A stretch of 51,076 bases of DNA. Source: Daejeonella sp. GTDB taxonomy: Bacteria; Bacteroidota; Bacteroidia; Sphingobacteriales; Sphingobacteriaceae. The stretch lies in the NCBI RefSeq assembly GCF_030695525.1, contig NZ_JAUYSS010000006.1, forward strand, positions 1-51,076. The letters are read 5' to 3'. Under the pieces are notes generated by a model. The model did not search any database. It was not told the origin of the DNA and saw only the letters and a list, made by a program, of their open reading frames with translations. Position 1 is the first letter of the stretch, and every line of letters begins with the position of its first letter. Of this stretch, positions 1 through 8,103 are shown in pieces. The translations under genes were made by a program, and so were the position numbers.

Positions 1-2
1 TT

Positions 3-122
3 TCCGCCTCAGCTGGTGCGGGCAGCATAGGCCAAGCCAAAGCATTAACTTTAATAGCATCAGGTGCAGCGGCGGCATTTTGCTACTTTTCTGCTGCAGG
101 AAAAGTAGAGAGAAAATTATGA
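3..122 (+). CDS. C-terminal end of an unidentified gene (truncated by window edge)
   Basis: The third forward frame is open from the window edge to a TGA at 120-122 and encodes 39 residues. The peptide is rich in Ala and Gly, contains a hydrophobic stretch (LTLIASGAAAAFCYF) and ends in a basic tail (GKVERKL). This would suit the last membrane helix and cytoplasmic tail of a membrane protein. The other two frames have early stops or poorer composition. No family can be named from such a short piece, and the open frame could be chance. Confidence 0.4.
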   Translation, partial: SASAGAGSIGQAKALTLIASGAAAAFCYFSAAGKVERKL

Positions 123-150
123 GATTTGATTTTTAATCTTACGATTTCAA

Positions 151-245
151 TTTCCCCGGACACTAGTAGTTGAGAATTGACAGTTGATAATTCAGAGAAT
201 TTCTTATTTCAATTTCCTCAAATTCAGTTCTCTGTTTTCTGTTAC
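151..245. repeat. intergenic repeat-like stretch before heptose kinase 3' end
   Basis: The noncoding stretch between the first partial gene and the kinase starts with a GC-rich motif (cccggacactagt, 155-167) in an AT-rich setting. Next come GAGAATTG-type words and a weak inverted pair, cagagaa about 205 and ttctctg about 228. The wording resembles the GAGAATTGAGA-type intergenic repeats near 19.03 kb and 28.2 kb. The GC-rich motif recurs inverted at 45170-45182. This could be a decayed mobile-element end or repeat, but nothing here proves it. Confidence 0.3.
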
Positions 246-311
246 AACTTTCTGTTAAAAGAATATCTTGTTGTTCCAGTTACCTGATAACAGCAAACTG
301 ACAACACACCT

Positions 312-1286
312 TTATAGTTTCCTGCTTTCTTCCAGTAATCTTGCTTTATCAACAGGAACTACGCCAACATGTTCGCAAACGAGGCCTCCTGCCAGGTTGG
401 CTATTTCTGAGGCTTTAAATTCATTCAGACCGGCTGCAAGGCATAGTGTTGCCGTTGCGATTACAGTATCTCCTGCGCCGGATACATCGGCAATATCACG
501 TTTATGTGCAGGAATATGACGCTGCCCCTGCTCAGAGCTGATATATACACCTTTCTCTGATAGAGTGAGCATTACTGCTCTGGCTCCTAGCTGTGTCTTC
601 AATTTGCTGATTGCATTTTCTACCTGAACGGCCTTTGAGGGATCAATGGCTATTTTAAGGCCATCTTCCAACTCCTTTAAATTTGGTTTGAACAAATGGA
701 CACCTTTGTAAAAAAGAAAATTTCGTTTCTTTGGGTCTACAACAGTAATTATTCCCTTTTGATTTGCAAGTTTTACCGTTTCATGAATCAGTTTTTCAGT
801 AATTAAACCTTTGTCATAATCTTCAAAGATAATGGCATCAATTTTTTGTTCGGACAGATTGTTTTTGATCATTTCAATCATCAACTCTGTTTCTGCTTCA
901 GAGATATTTTCATCGGTTTCTTCATCTACCCGAACAATTTGCTGATTGTGAGCAATGATTCTGGTTTTAACTGTAGTAGACCGATTTTTGATCTTCAATA
1001 TCCCCTGTTCTGAAAGTTTTTGATTCCTGAGCAGCAACAGAAATTCTTCACCTTCTTGATTATCGCCAATGACTGCACAAATGAAAGGCTTTCCACCAAG
1101 TGACTGAACATTCAGGGCAACGTTAGCTGCTCCACCAAGTCGGTTTTCTTTATTACTTACTTTTACAACCGGGACAGGTGCCTCAGGCGAGACACGTTCA
1201 ACCTTCCCCCAGATATAACTATCCATCATCACATCTCCAATGATCATAATATTCAATGAGTTGAACTTTTCGAAGATATCTGTCAT
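312..1286 (-). CDS. rfaE1: D-glycero-beta-D-manno-heptose-7-phosphate kinase (RfaE1 domain)
   Basis: This 324-residue PfkB/ribokinase-family protein matches the kinase half of HldE/RfaE. That enzyme phosphorylates heptose-7-phosphate at C1 during synthesis of ADP-heptose for the LPS inner core. Family marks are the N-terminal GDVMMDSYIWGKVERVSPEAP segment (residues about 17-37), the RLGGAANVALN sugar-binding loop (about 49-59), and the C-terminal DVSGAGDTV anion-hole motif whose Asp is the catalytic base (about residue 273). The nucleotidyltransferase half found in E. coli HldE is absent, so a separate hldE2/rfaE2 gene is expected elsewhere. A short 5-bp hairpin (CGGG/CCCG, about 1301-1315) lies between this gene and the upstream aminotransferase on the same strand. 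Confidence 0.9.
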   Translation of the reverse strand: MTDIFEKFNSLNIMIIGDVMMDSYIWGKVERVSPEAPVPVVKVSNKENRLGGAANVALNVQSLGGKPFICAVIGDNQEGEEFLLLLRNQKLSEQGILKIKNRSTTVKTRIIAHNQQIVRVDEETDENISEAETELMIEMIKNNLSEQKIDAIIFEDYDKGLITEKLIHETVKLANQKGIITVVDPKKRNFLFYKGVHLFKPNLKELEDGLKIAIDPSKAVQVENAISKLKTQLGARAVMLTLSEKGVYISSEQGQRHIPAHKRDIADVSGAGDTVIATATLCLAAGLNEFKASEIANLAGGLVCEHVGVVPVDKARLLEESRKL

Positions 1287-1339
1287 TGGGGATATGAAAT
1301 GTAAAACCGGGTGATTAGCCCGATATTAAGAGCAAATTA

Positions 1340-2536
1340 CTATTTTAAAGCGCCTAAAGCAGCTTTTATACGTTTCATGGCTTCGATTAGCTTGTCGTTT
1401 GCCGCTGCATATGAAAGCCTGATTGAATTTGGATCTCCGAAAGAATCGCCGCTCACTGTAGCAACATGTCCTGTATTTAACAGGTAAAGTGAAAGATCTT
1501 CAGCATTTTTGATTACTTCACCATCAGGTGTGGTTTTTCCAAAGAATGAGCTAACCTCAGGGAAGAAGTAAAAAGCACCTCCCGGTAGGTTGACTTTTAA
1601 GCCCGGGATATCTTTCAATAAACCATAAACAAGATCACGTCGTTCTTTAAACACAGTTCTCATTTCATGGATGGTATCAAGTCCTCCGGCATACGCAGCA
1701 ATACCTGCCTTTTGGGTGATTGAACAGGTTCCTGAAGTGATTTGGCTTTGCAGCTTGTCGCATGCATTCGCAATTTCTTTACTGCTTACAGAATAACCGA
1801 TTCTCCATCCGGTCATTGCATATGCCTTTGAAAGTCCGTTGATAATGATTACACGGTCTTTAACAGAAGGGAATTGTGCAATAGTTTCATGCGCATTCAG
1901 GAAGTTGATATGCTCATAAATCTCATCAGAAATGATATATATATTAGGATGTTTTTCGAAAACCTTCACTAAACCAGCAAGCTCTTCGCGGGTGTAAACG
2001 CTGCCTGTTGGGTTGTTTGGTGAGGAGAACATGAATAATTTTGTTTTCGGAGTGATTGCAGCCTCGAGTTCTTCAGGTGTAATTTTAAAATCACTCTCCA
2101 GAGTGGTGTTGATGAATACAGATTCACCTTCTGCCAGCTTTACAAGCTCAGAATATGATACCCAGTAAGGTGTAGGGATGATCACTTCATCTCCCGGATT
2201 TACTACACAAAGAATCGCATTGGCAAGTGATTGTTTAGCACCTGTTGATACAACAATCTGGTCGAAATCATAATCCAGATTGTTTTCACGCTTCAGTTTT
2301 GCTGCAATTTCCTTACGAAGTTCAGGATAGCCCGCAACCGGAGTGTAATAAGAAAAGTTCTTGTCAATAGCCTCTTTGGCTGCTGCTTTAACAAAGTCCG
2401 GAGTGTAAAAGTCTGTTTCACCTAAACTTAGACTGATAACGTCTACTCCCTTTGCTGCTAATTCCCGGCCCATTTTTGCCATTTTAATCGTGGCAGACTC
2501 GGATAAGTTGTTAATTCGGTTTGATAATGTGCTCAT
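1340..2536 (-). CDS. aspartate-type aminotransferase (class I, PLP-dependent)
   Basis: This 398-residue fold-type I aminotransferase most resembles bacterial aspartate aminotransferases (AspC/AspB, class Igamma), which move the amino group between aspartate and 2-oxoglutarate. Visible marks are SLGETDFYTPDFVKAA near the N-terminus, PYWVSY, SSPNNPTG (substrate and cofactor contacts), SDEIYE, and the PLP lysine in NGLSKAYAMTGWRIGY. The frame is open for 24 more codons upstream, but those codons are atypical (SKYKLHLSLIFALDG). The ATG at 2534-2536 gives the normal MSTLSNRI start. A near-consensus promoter ends only about 8 nt before that ATG. Exact substrate preference cannot be told from sequence alone. 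Confidence 0.88.
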   Translation of the reverse strand: MSTLSNRINNLSESATIKMAKMGRELAAKGVDVISLSLGETDFYTPDFVKAAAKEAIDKNFSYYTPVAGYPELRKEIAAKLKRENNLDYDFDQIVVSTGAKQSLANAILCVVNPGDEVIIPTPYWVSYSELVKLAEGESVFINTTLESDFKITPEELEAAITPKTKLFMFSSPNNPTGSVYTREELAGLVKVFEKHPNIYIISDEIYEHINFLNAHETIAQFPSVKDRVIIINGLSKAYAMTGWRIGYSVSSKEIANACDKLQSQITSGTCSITQKAGIAAYAGGLDTIHEMRTVFKERRDLVYGLLKDIPGLKVNLPGGAFYFFPEVSSFFGKTTPDGEVIKNAEDLSLYLLNTGHVATVSGDSFGDPNSIRLSYAAANDKLIEAMKRIKAALGALK

Positions 2537-2544
2537 AATTAACG

Positions 2545-2575
2545 CAAATATATGAACATGACCATCCAATGCAAA
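2545..2575 (-). promoter_or_regulatory. consensus Bacteroidota promoter for the aspartate aminotransferase
   Basis: On the minus strand there is TTTG (2572-2575), a spacer of exactly 19 nt, then TATATTTG (2545-2552). This fits the Bacteroidota TTTG-N19-TAnnTTTG promoter at every defined position. The ATG at 2536 is only 8 nt past the -7 box, so the transcript would have almost no leader. Confidence 0.75.
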
Positions 2576-2635
2576 TATTAAAGATAAATGAAGCTTATAT
2601 TTCGACATTTATAACAAATGCTCTGTTGTATTATA

Positions 2636-2643
2636 TATTTTTG
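2636..2643 (+). promoter_or_regulatory. -7 box (TATTTTTG) for the CDF/NUDIX/bioA run
   Basis: TATTTTTG fits TAnnTTTG and lies 18 nt before the TTG at 2662. No TTTG sits at the right -33 distance. Its position inside the longer version of the CDF reading frame argues that translation starts downstream of it, at 2662. Confidence 0.4.
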
Positions 2644-2661
2644 CTCTTAAATATCTCTGGT

Positions 2662-3645
2662 TTGCAAGCTCAAAAAAAAATTATTTTAATATCCCTGGTC
2701 ATCGGTATTTTGCTGATGCTTGCAAAGTTTACAGCTTATTTTATTACTTCATCCAATTCAATATTAACAGATGCAGCCGAAAGTATCGTTAATATCCTGG
2801 CCGGACTATTTGCATTTTACAGTATTTATGTAGCAGCTCAGCCCCGTGACTCCAATCATCCATATGGTCATGGTAAAGTCGAGTTCTTTTCAGTGTTTAT
2901 TGAAGGAAGCCTCATTGTAATTGCCGGAATCCTGATTAGTTTTAAATCGGCCTATAATCTTTTTTATCCTCATGAGATCAAGGATCTTATGGATGGTACA
3001 ATAATCATAGCCGTAGCAGGACTGATCAATTACGGCTTAGGTTATTACCTGGTTGCTCAGAGTAAAAAGCTCAATTCATTGACATTATATGCCGACGGGA
3101 AGCATTTACAGACCGATGCATACACGAGTGTTGGGATCGTGGCAGGATTGATTCTGATTTATATTACCGGTCTGACATATCTCGATAGTATACTTTCGAT
3201 ACTGATTGGGTTTTACATTATTTACAGTGGGTATAAACTCGTTCGCAAATCTGTTTCAGGTTTAATGGATGAGTCTGATTTCGATACCGCTGATGAAATC
3301 ATCGCAATACTTAACCAACACCGTAAAGAATCATGGATTGATATGCACAATCTTCGCACCCAGCGTTATGGACCTGATTTGCATATTGACTGTCATATTA
3401 CGCTGCCTTATTATTTTAACCTCTGTAAAGTTCATGAGGAAGTTTCGGAAGTAGATAAGCTGGTTAACCATAAGGCTAATTCCACTATGGAATTTTTTAT
3501 ACATGCTGACCCCTGTATGCCAGAGTGTTGCCATTATTGCAGAATGCCTGCCTGTGAGGTAAGATCAGAGGATAAGCGTATCGATATATTATGGACCACC
3601 GAAAATGTGACCAGAAATCAAAAACATTTTACTAAGGATGTATAA
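2662..3645 (+). CDS. cation diffusion facilitator (CDF) family metal transporter
   Basis: This inner-membrane divalent-metal/proton antiporter has four to six hydrophobic segments. Motifs include NSILTDAAES in TM2, HPYGHGKVEFF after TM2 (a CDF hallmark), and HLQTD (HxxxD, a metal site) in TM5. A cytoplasmic C-terminal domain follows with DMHNLRTQRYGPDLHIDCHI. The tail carries a cysteine cluster (CMPECCHYCRMPAC). The frame is open from an ATG at 2569, but the TTG at 2662 gives MQAQKKIILIS, the usual N-terminus length for relatives, and sits after a -7 box, so I prefer it (327 residues). The 3' end overlaps the NUDIX gene by 8 bp, which implies co-transcription. Metal specificity (Zn, Fe, Mn, Co) is not readable. 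Confidence 0.85.
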   Translation: MQAQKKIILISLVIGILLMLAKFTAYFITSSNSILTDAAESIVNILAGLFAFYSIYVAAQPRDSNHPYGHGKVEFFSVFIEGSLIVIAGILISFKSAYNLFYPHEIKDLMDGTIIIAVAGLINYGLGYYLVAQSKKLNSLTLYADGKHLQTDAYTSVGIVAGLILIYITGLTYLDSILSILIGFYIIYSGYKLVRKSVSGLMDESDFDTADEIIAILNQHRKESWIDMHNLRTQRYGPDLHIDCHITLPYYFNLCKVHEEVSEVDKLVNHKANSTMEFFIHADPCMPECCHYCRMPACEVRSEDKRIDILWTTENVTRNQKHFTKDV

Positions 3646-4090
3646 TTTTAATGTTCGGGTTTATGGCTTGCTGATCAATGATCAGAATCAGATTTTATTG
3701 AGTGATGAAGAAGAATATGGCTTCAGGTTCTGTAAGTTCCCGGGTGGCGGTCTTGAGTATGGTGAAGGCCTTATTGATGCTTTGAAGAGAGAGTTTATGG
3801 AAGAGTGCCATGTAGATGTGGATATAATCGCGCATTTTTATACTACTGATTTTTATATTCAATCAGTATTTAATGATAGTCAGGTGATCAGTGTTTATTA
3901 TATAGTTAGACCAAATTCAGTATTGCAACTTGATTTTCGGGATGTACCGTTTGATTTTGATAGTGAAGGGGATCTTTTGCAGGCTTTCCGATGGAAGAAT
4001 CTGAATGAAATTGGAATACAGGATGTTACTTTTCCAACCGACCAGCGGGTTGTAGAATTATTGAAAGAGAAATGGCCCAAAAATCTTTAG
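3638..4090 (+). CDS. NUDIX hydrolase
   Basis: This 150-residue protein has one NUDIX fold. The NUDIX box begins with GGLEYGE and ends with REFMEEC (residues about 37-57), and holds the metal-binding glutamates. The box fits Gx5Ex7REUxEExGU except that the final Gly is His. Such enzymes cleave nucleoside diphosphates linked to another group; the substrate here is unknown. The start overlaps the CDF stop region by 8 bp and the end overlaps bioA by 19 bp, so the three are probably translated together. A housekeeping or sanitising role is a guess. Confidence 0.85.
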   Translation: MYNFNVRVYGLLINDQNQILLSDEEEYGFRFCKFPGGGLEYGEGLIDALKREFMEECHVDVDIIAHFYTTDFYIQSVFNDSQVISVYYIVRPNSVLQLDFRDVPFDFDSEGDLLQAFRWKNLNEIGIQDVTFPTDQRVVELLKEKWPKNL

Positions 4091-5346
4091 TTGAACGCGA
4101 CAGGGACCTGATCTGGCATCCCTACACGCAAATGCGGAATGCAGCATCTCCAATCCCCATTGTTAGGGGAGATGGGGTATACCTTATTGCAGAGGATGGT
4201 AAAAAGTACATTGATGCCGTTTCATCCTGGTGGGTTAATATTCATGGACATTCACATCCTTACATCGCACAGAAAGTTGCTGAGCAACTCGGCCGACTAG
4301 AGCATGTGATCTTTGCAGGCTTTACACATCCCGGTGCAGTCGAACTTGCTGAGCGCCTCATAGAGATTCTTCCATCTGGTCAGTCAAAGGTCTTTTATTC
4401 TGATAATGGCTCAACTGCAGTTGAAGTGGCCTTGAAAATGTGTTTTCAATACCGGAGTAATCTGGGGGATCCAAGAACCAAAGTTCTGGCTTTTAACAAC
4501 TCTTACCATGGAGATACATTCGGTGCAATGGCAGTCAGTTCCAGGAGTGCATTTACGCGGCCTTTTGAAAAATTATTATTTGAGGTTGAATTCATGGATG
4601 TTCCGAATGCCGGAAATATTGAAATCCTTAAAGAATATATTTCAGGGATCGCTTCTGATCTGGCAGCATTTATTTTTGAACCTCTTGTACAGGGTGCAGG
4701 AGGAATGCAAATGTATGAAGCCCGGTATTTGGATGAACTGATCCTGCATTGCAGGAAAAATGGAATATTAACTATTGCTGATGAAGTGATGACTGGCTTT
4801 GGCCGTACCGGAAAGCTGTTTGCTTCCGATCATCTTTCTGAGCAGGCTGACCTGATGTGTTTTTCAAAAGGGTTGACAGGAGGAACAATGGCCCTGGGAT
4901 TAACTACTTGTACTTCAGATATATACAATGCGTTTCTTTCTGATGATAAACTGAAGACATTGTTCCATGGACACTCATTTACCGCCAATCCGGTTGCATG
5001 CTCAGCAGCTCTGGCCAGTCTTGATCTCTTACTCGATAATGAAACAATGAAGAATATTGAGAGGATTACCCAGAGTCATTATGAATTTCTTAATAAAATT
5101 AAAGACCATCCAAAGCTTAAAAATATCCGGCAAACGGGTACTATTCTTGCTATGGAATGGGAGAGCACTGGTGAAACATCCTATTTTAATAATTTAAGGG
5201 ATAATCTATATAACTTTTTTCTGGATCAGGGTATAATTCTTCGCCCCCTTGGCAATATTATATATGTACTACCACCATACTGTATTAGCCCTGATCAATT
5301 GAACTATGTATATTTAAAAATTGAAGAGGCATTGGAGCGATTTTGA
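4072..5346 (+). CDS. bioA: adenosylmethionine-8-amino-7-oxononanoate aminotransferase
   Basis: BioA makes 7,8-diaminopelargonate from 8-amino-7-oxononanoate, using S-adenosylmethionine as amino donor, in biotin synthesis. The 424-residue length is typical. Diagnostic features are WHPYTQM (15-21), SSWWVNIHGHSHP (51-63), the SYHGDTFGAM segment (144-153), ADEVMTGFGRTG (236-247) and the PLP lysine in FSKGLTGG (Lys266). It starts 19 bp inside the NUDIX gene and ends 48 bp before a convergent gene. The other biotin genes in the window, bioF and bioD, are about 30 kb away on the opposite strand. bioB and bioC are not seen. Confidence 0.93.
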   Translation: MAQKSLVERDRDLIWHPYTQMRNAASPIPIVRGDGVYLIAEDGKKYIDAVSSWWVNIHGHSHPYIAQKVAEQLGRLEHVIFAGFTHPGAVELAERLIEILPSGQSKVFYSDNGSTAVEVALKMCFQYRSNLGDPRTKVLAFNNSYHGDTFGAMAVSSRSAFTRPFEKLLFEVEFMDVPNAGNIEILKEYISGIASDLAAFIFEPLVQGAGGMQMYEARYLDELILHCRKNGILTIADEVMTGFGRTGKLFASDHLSEQADLMCFSKGLTGGTMALGLTTCTSDIYNAFLSDDKLKTLFHGHSFTANPVACSAALASLDLLLDNETMKNIERITQSHYEFLNKIKDHPKLKNIRQTGTILAMEWESTGETSYFNNLRDNLYNFFLDQGIILRPLGNIIYVLPPYCISPDQLNYVYLKIEEALERF

Positions 5347-5394
5347 GCTTCAAGCTTAATTTAATACAAATTGCTTTGTTGCGGTAGGAAATTG

Positions 5395-7257
5395 TTAATA
5401 TTCAAGGTATTGTCTGAAAACTTCCTGCATATAAGCTTTCCCATGGCTTGTCAGTACAGAATCTGCATTCGGGTTTATTGGATTTTTTCTCAGAATAATG
5501 TTCTTGCCAATATTATCAAATGAAATAATCTGCTCATTGTTTGCAAATCCAAATCCATTATCCCAGTTGAAAAATGCGAATCCGGCTGTACCCGGATTCA
5601 GTAAATCCTTACTCCAGACAAAGCGTTTTGAGTCAATTTTTAATTGACTAAGCAAAGTTGCTGCAAGATCAGTTTGGTTTCCAATTTTAGTAATCCGGGT
5701 ACCTTTAAATTCAGGCTTAATCACTTCCCCAAAGTAGAGAAGGGGAATGCGGTAACGTTCCGGATCATATTCCATAAGATTGCCGGGAATACGGTGGCCA
5801 TGGTCAGAAATGATCACAAAAAGTGTGTTTTTATACCAGCTTTTTTGTTTGGCTTCATGGATGTAAGCACCCAAACAGGAATCGGTATAAAATGTAGTAC
5901 TCCTGAATTTTGAATCTACATCATCTCCTTTGAAATGAGGTTCTGAAGAAAGTTCAAATGGTTCGTGGTTAGTTAAAGTAAGGATGGTGGTAAAGAAAGG
6001 TTGTTTAGCATGATCCAAATCGGCGAGGTTTTTTGAGAATACTTTATCGTCATAAGTGCCCCATTTTGAATTCATATCTTTCATATCAAATGAATGCTGG
6101 TCTACCATTTTTTGATACCCATGACTCAAAATATAAGATTTCATATTAAAGAATTCACTCTCTCCTCCATAATAAAAAGAGCTTGAATAGCCATTTTTAA
6201 CAAGTTCCTGTGAAATTGACGGAAGCCTCTCCTGTTTATCATTCTGCTTCATGATGCTTCGGATGGCCTGAGAAGGGAAAGCGCTTAATATTGCTACCAC
6301 TCCCTTATCTGTTCTGCCCGATGCAGCATAGATATTCTCAAACAATATACCTTCGGCAACCAGCTTTTTAAAATTCGGACTAACACCTTTTTCTCCTCCC
6401 AGATCTTCCACCAACCTTGATGTAAAGCTCTCGAGTATAATGAATACAATATTCGGACGTTCTGTGTTTATGACCTGGGTTGTGGGTGGAGAGGGTTCTT
6501 TAAAGAGGCCGGCCACAATCTTCTTCGCGTCTTCCTCATGGTAATAATTATATGGATTTTCATTCCCAAACTTATTGTTAAGAATATCCTGAATTAGATT
6601 CCACTCTGTATTTACTGCAGCATGATTTAAAACAGGTTCTTCTGAAAAATAAGACATGCTCTGGTTGATGGGTGAAAGTTGCCATCCCCCCCTTATTGCG
6701 AGAAATAATGTGCTTAAAACTAAAAAGCTTATAATCAGCCTGATCCCCATATATTTAGCCCTATCGGCAATTTTATACAGAATGACTTTAGAACTGAGAT
6801 AAACAGAAAAAATCATATAAGCAAATAAGATGCTGAACATTAGGATGACCGGAGATGATGAAGTTGAGGCAATTGCTTCTTTTGGAGCACTAATCGCCAT
6901 GTCGAGCGCCCTGAAATTGATTTTGGAACCCCATTCCCTGTACAGATTTAGATTACTAATCCCAATAATTGAAAATAGCAGAACAAAAAACACCACATAG
7001 GCTTTAGCTATTATTTTTGGGAACCTTACAGAAGGCAGAAAAAGAAGTGTAATATAAACAAGGGCAGGGATTGCCGAAATATAGGCGGCCATAGAGAAGT
7101 CAAGTCTCAAAGCATGCCAGAAAGTGCTGATAATTTCATTAATCCCCAAGTATGAAATTCTTTCTGAATAATAAATTAGAAATATAAGTCTCTCGAGGAA
7201 GAAAAAAATGATCCAGAACAGGAAATACCGGCCAAAAACAAGAAAGCTTTTTAACAT
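5395..7257 (-). CDS. LTA-synthase-like / MdoB-type membrane phosphoglycerol transferase
   Basis: The 620-residue protein begins with about five transmembrane helices (residues about 5-215). An extracytoplasmic alkaline-phosphatase/sulfatase-fold domain follows (about 270-560). Active-site marks are NIVFIILESFTSR (metal-binding Glu), ASGRTDKGV with the likely nucleophile Thr, LTLTNHEPF, and VIISDHGHRIPG (metal-binding Asp and His). Relatives in Gram-negatives include OpgB/MdoB and phosphoethanolamine or phosphoglycerol transferases; LTA itself is not expected here. A role in decorating a periplasmic glycan or lipid is inferred. The gene stands alone, convergent with bioA. Confidence 0.82.
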   Translation of the reverse strand: MLKSFLVFGRYFLFWIIFFFLERLIFLIYYSERISYLGINEIISTFWHALRLDFSMAAYISAIPALVYITLLFLPSVRFPKIIAKAYVVFFVLLFSIIGISNLNLYREWGSKINFRALDMAISAPKEAIASTSSSPVILMFSILFAYMIFSVYLSSKVILYKIADRAKYMGIRLIISFLVLSTLFLAIRGGWQLSPINQSMSYFSEEPVLNHAAVNTEWNLIQDILNNKFGNENPYNYYHEEDAKKIVAGLFKEPSPPTTQVINTERPNIVFIILESFTSRLVEDLGGEKGVSPNFKKLVAEGILFENIYAASGRTDKGVVAILSAFPSQAIRSIMKQNDKQERLPSISQELVKNGYSSSFYYGGESEFFNMKSYILSHGYQKMVDQHSFDMKDMNSKWGTYDDKVFSKNLADLDHAKQPFFTTILTLTNHEPFELSSEPHFKGDDVDSKFRSTTFYTDSCLGAYIHEAKQKSWYKNTLFVIISDHGHRIPGNLMEYDPERYRIPLLYFGEVIKPEFKGTRITKIGNQTDLAATLLSQLKIDSKRFVWSKDLLNPGTAGFAFFNWDNGFGFANNEQIISFDNIGKNIILRKNPINPNADSVLTSHGKAYMQEVFRQYLEY

Positions 7258-7329
7258 CAGCGCAAGTTATAAAAAACGCCGAATGTTAAAAAGCTTTAAA
7301 CTTTGGGTTAATTAAACTTAGGTGTTGCT

Positions 7330-7995
7330 TTATCTTCCACCCTGCATCTGCATTAACTGATCTAAAGTAATCTCCTCATAATCTTTTGTCGCGCTGAAAG
7401 TGCCAGCAGGTACCGGACCCTGGGTGATTTCTTTCACTACCGCATTTACGCTAAGGCCGTTCATATAAGACGTGAATTCTAACGGAAATCCGTATTCTTT
7501 AGCATAAAAACGGCTTAAGGAATTAGGTGTGATCTCAACATCTTTTGTAAACCATGCTTCAGAGTTTTGATTGCTTTTCTTTTCATTAACTTCATGTTTC
7601 ATGGCGGTATAACCTGCAATCTTTTTTGTTTCTGTTCCTGGTTTTATAATTAATTCTGGCAAATTTGCTGCTATTCTTTCCTGGTCTGCCGGACTAAAGA
7701 TGACAGAGAACTTTTTCCCCATCATTGGTATATTTAATAGGAGACGCTCATATTCCTTATTGAAATTGATGATATTGGTACTACTATAAATTGCAGATTC
7801 AGTTTTTAAGCTGGATGAATCCCCTTTAAAATACACCTTAATTTCAGCCGGGAAGCTGCTGGCCATAGCTTGCATCTGCTCAGGTAATTTCCATTCCACT
7901 GAGTAAATAATAATGCCCTCAGCTATTTTATTGCTTTGTGCGAAAACGATTGTTCCTATGAGTAACAAAGCGAGACTTAAAATTATTTTTTTCAT
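7330..7995 (-). CDS. secreted DUF4412-like protein of unknown function
   Basis: This 221-residue protein has a clear signal peptide (MKKIILSLALLLIGTIVFAQ), so it is periplasmic or outer-membrane associated. The body (SNKIAEGIIIYSVEW through an EAWFTKDVEITPNSLSRFY segment) has the look of Bacteroidota DUF4412/GLPGLI-type proteins: a beta-rich fold that starts with a 'G.I.Y.v.w' strand and holds a 'T..iaGY.a.K..v' hairpin (TKKIAGYTAMKHEV). An upstream in-frame start at 8025 would put ten non-signal-like residues first, so I choose the ATG at 7993-7995. It is divergent from the barrel gene at 8104. No biochemical role can be assigned. Confidence 0.7.
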   Translation of the reverse strand: MKKIILSLALLLIGTIVFAQSNKIAEGIIIYSVEWKLPEQMQAMASSFPAEIKVYFKGDSSSLKTESAIYSSTNIINFNKEYERLLLNIPMMGKKFSVIFSPADQERIAANLPELIIKPGTETKKIAGYTAMKHEVNEKKSNQNSEAWFTKDVEITPNSLSRFYAKEYGFPLEFTSYMNGLSVNAVVKEITQGPVPAGTFSATKDYEEITLDQLMQMQGGR

Positions 7996-8103
7996 GATTA
8001 TAAATTGATCTGATAAAGAGAGCAATAATTCCGGATTTTGTTACAATCGACCGTTTAATAATTCAATTTGCCGCTTCCTTCCTCTATTCTTAATTTGATT
8101 ATA

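Noticed and set aside
268-519. 83-codon forward frame overlapping the heptose kinase 3' end
   Set aside because: It is antisense to the well-supported kinase gene and its product (rich in Ser, Ala and Arg) resembles no family.
5347-5394. Terminator between bioA and the convergent LTA-synthase-like gene
   Set aside because: The only inverted repeat (agctt-c-aagct) has a one-base loop and a 5-bp stem, too weak to support.
7257-7329. Strong -7 promoter box before the LTA-synthase-like gene
   Set aside because: The best minus-strand candidate (TAACTTGC) misses the TAnnTTTG pattern at key positions, so I do not list it.
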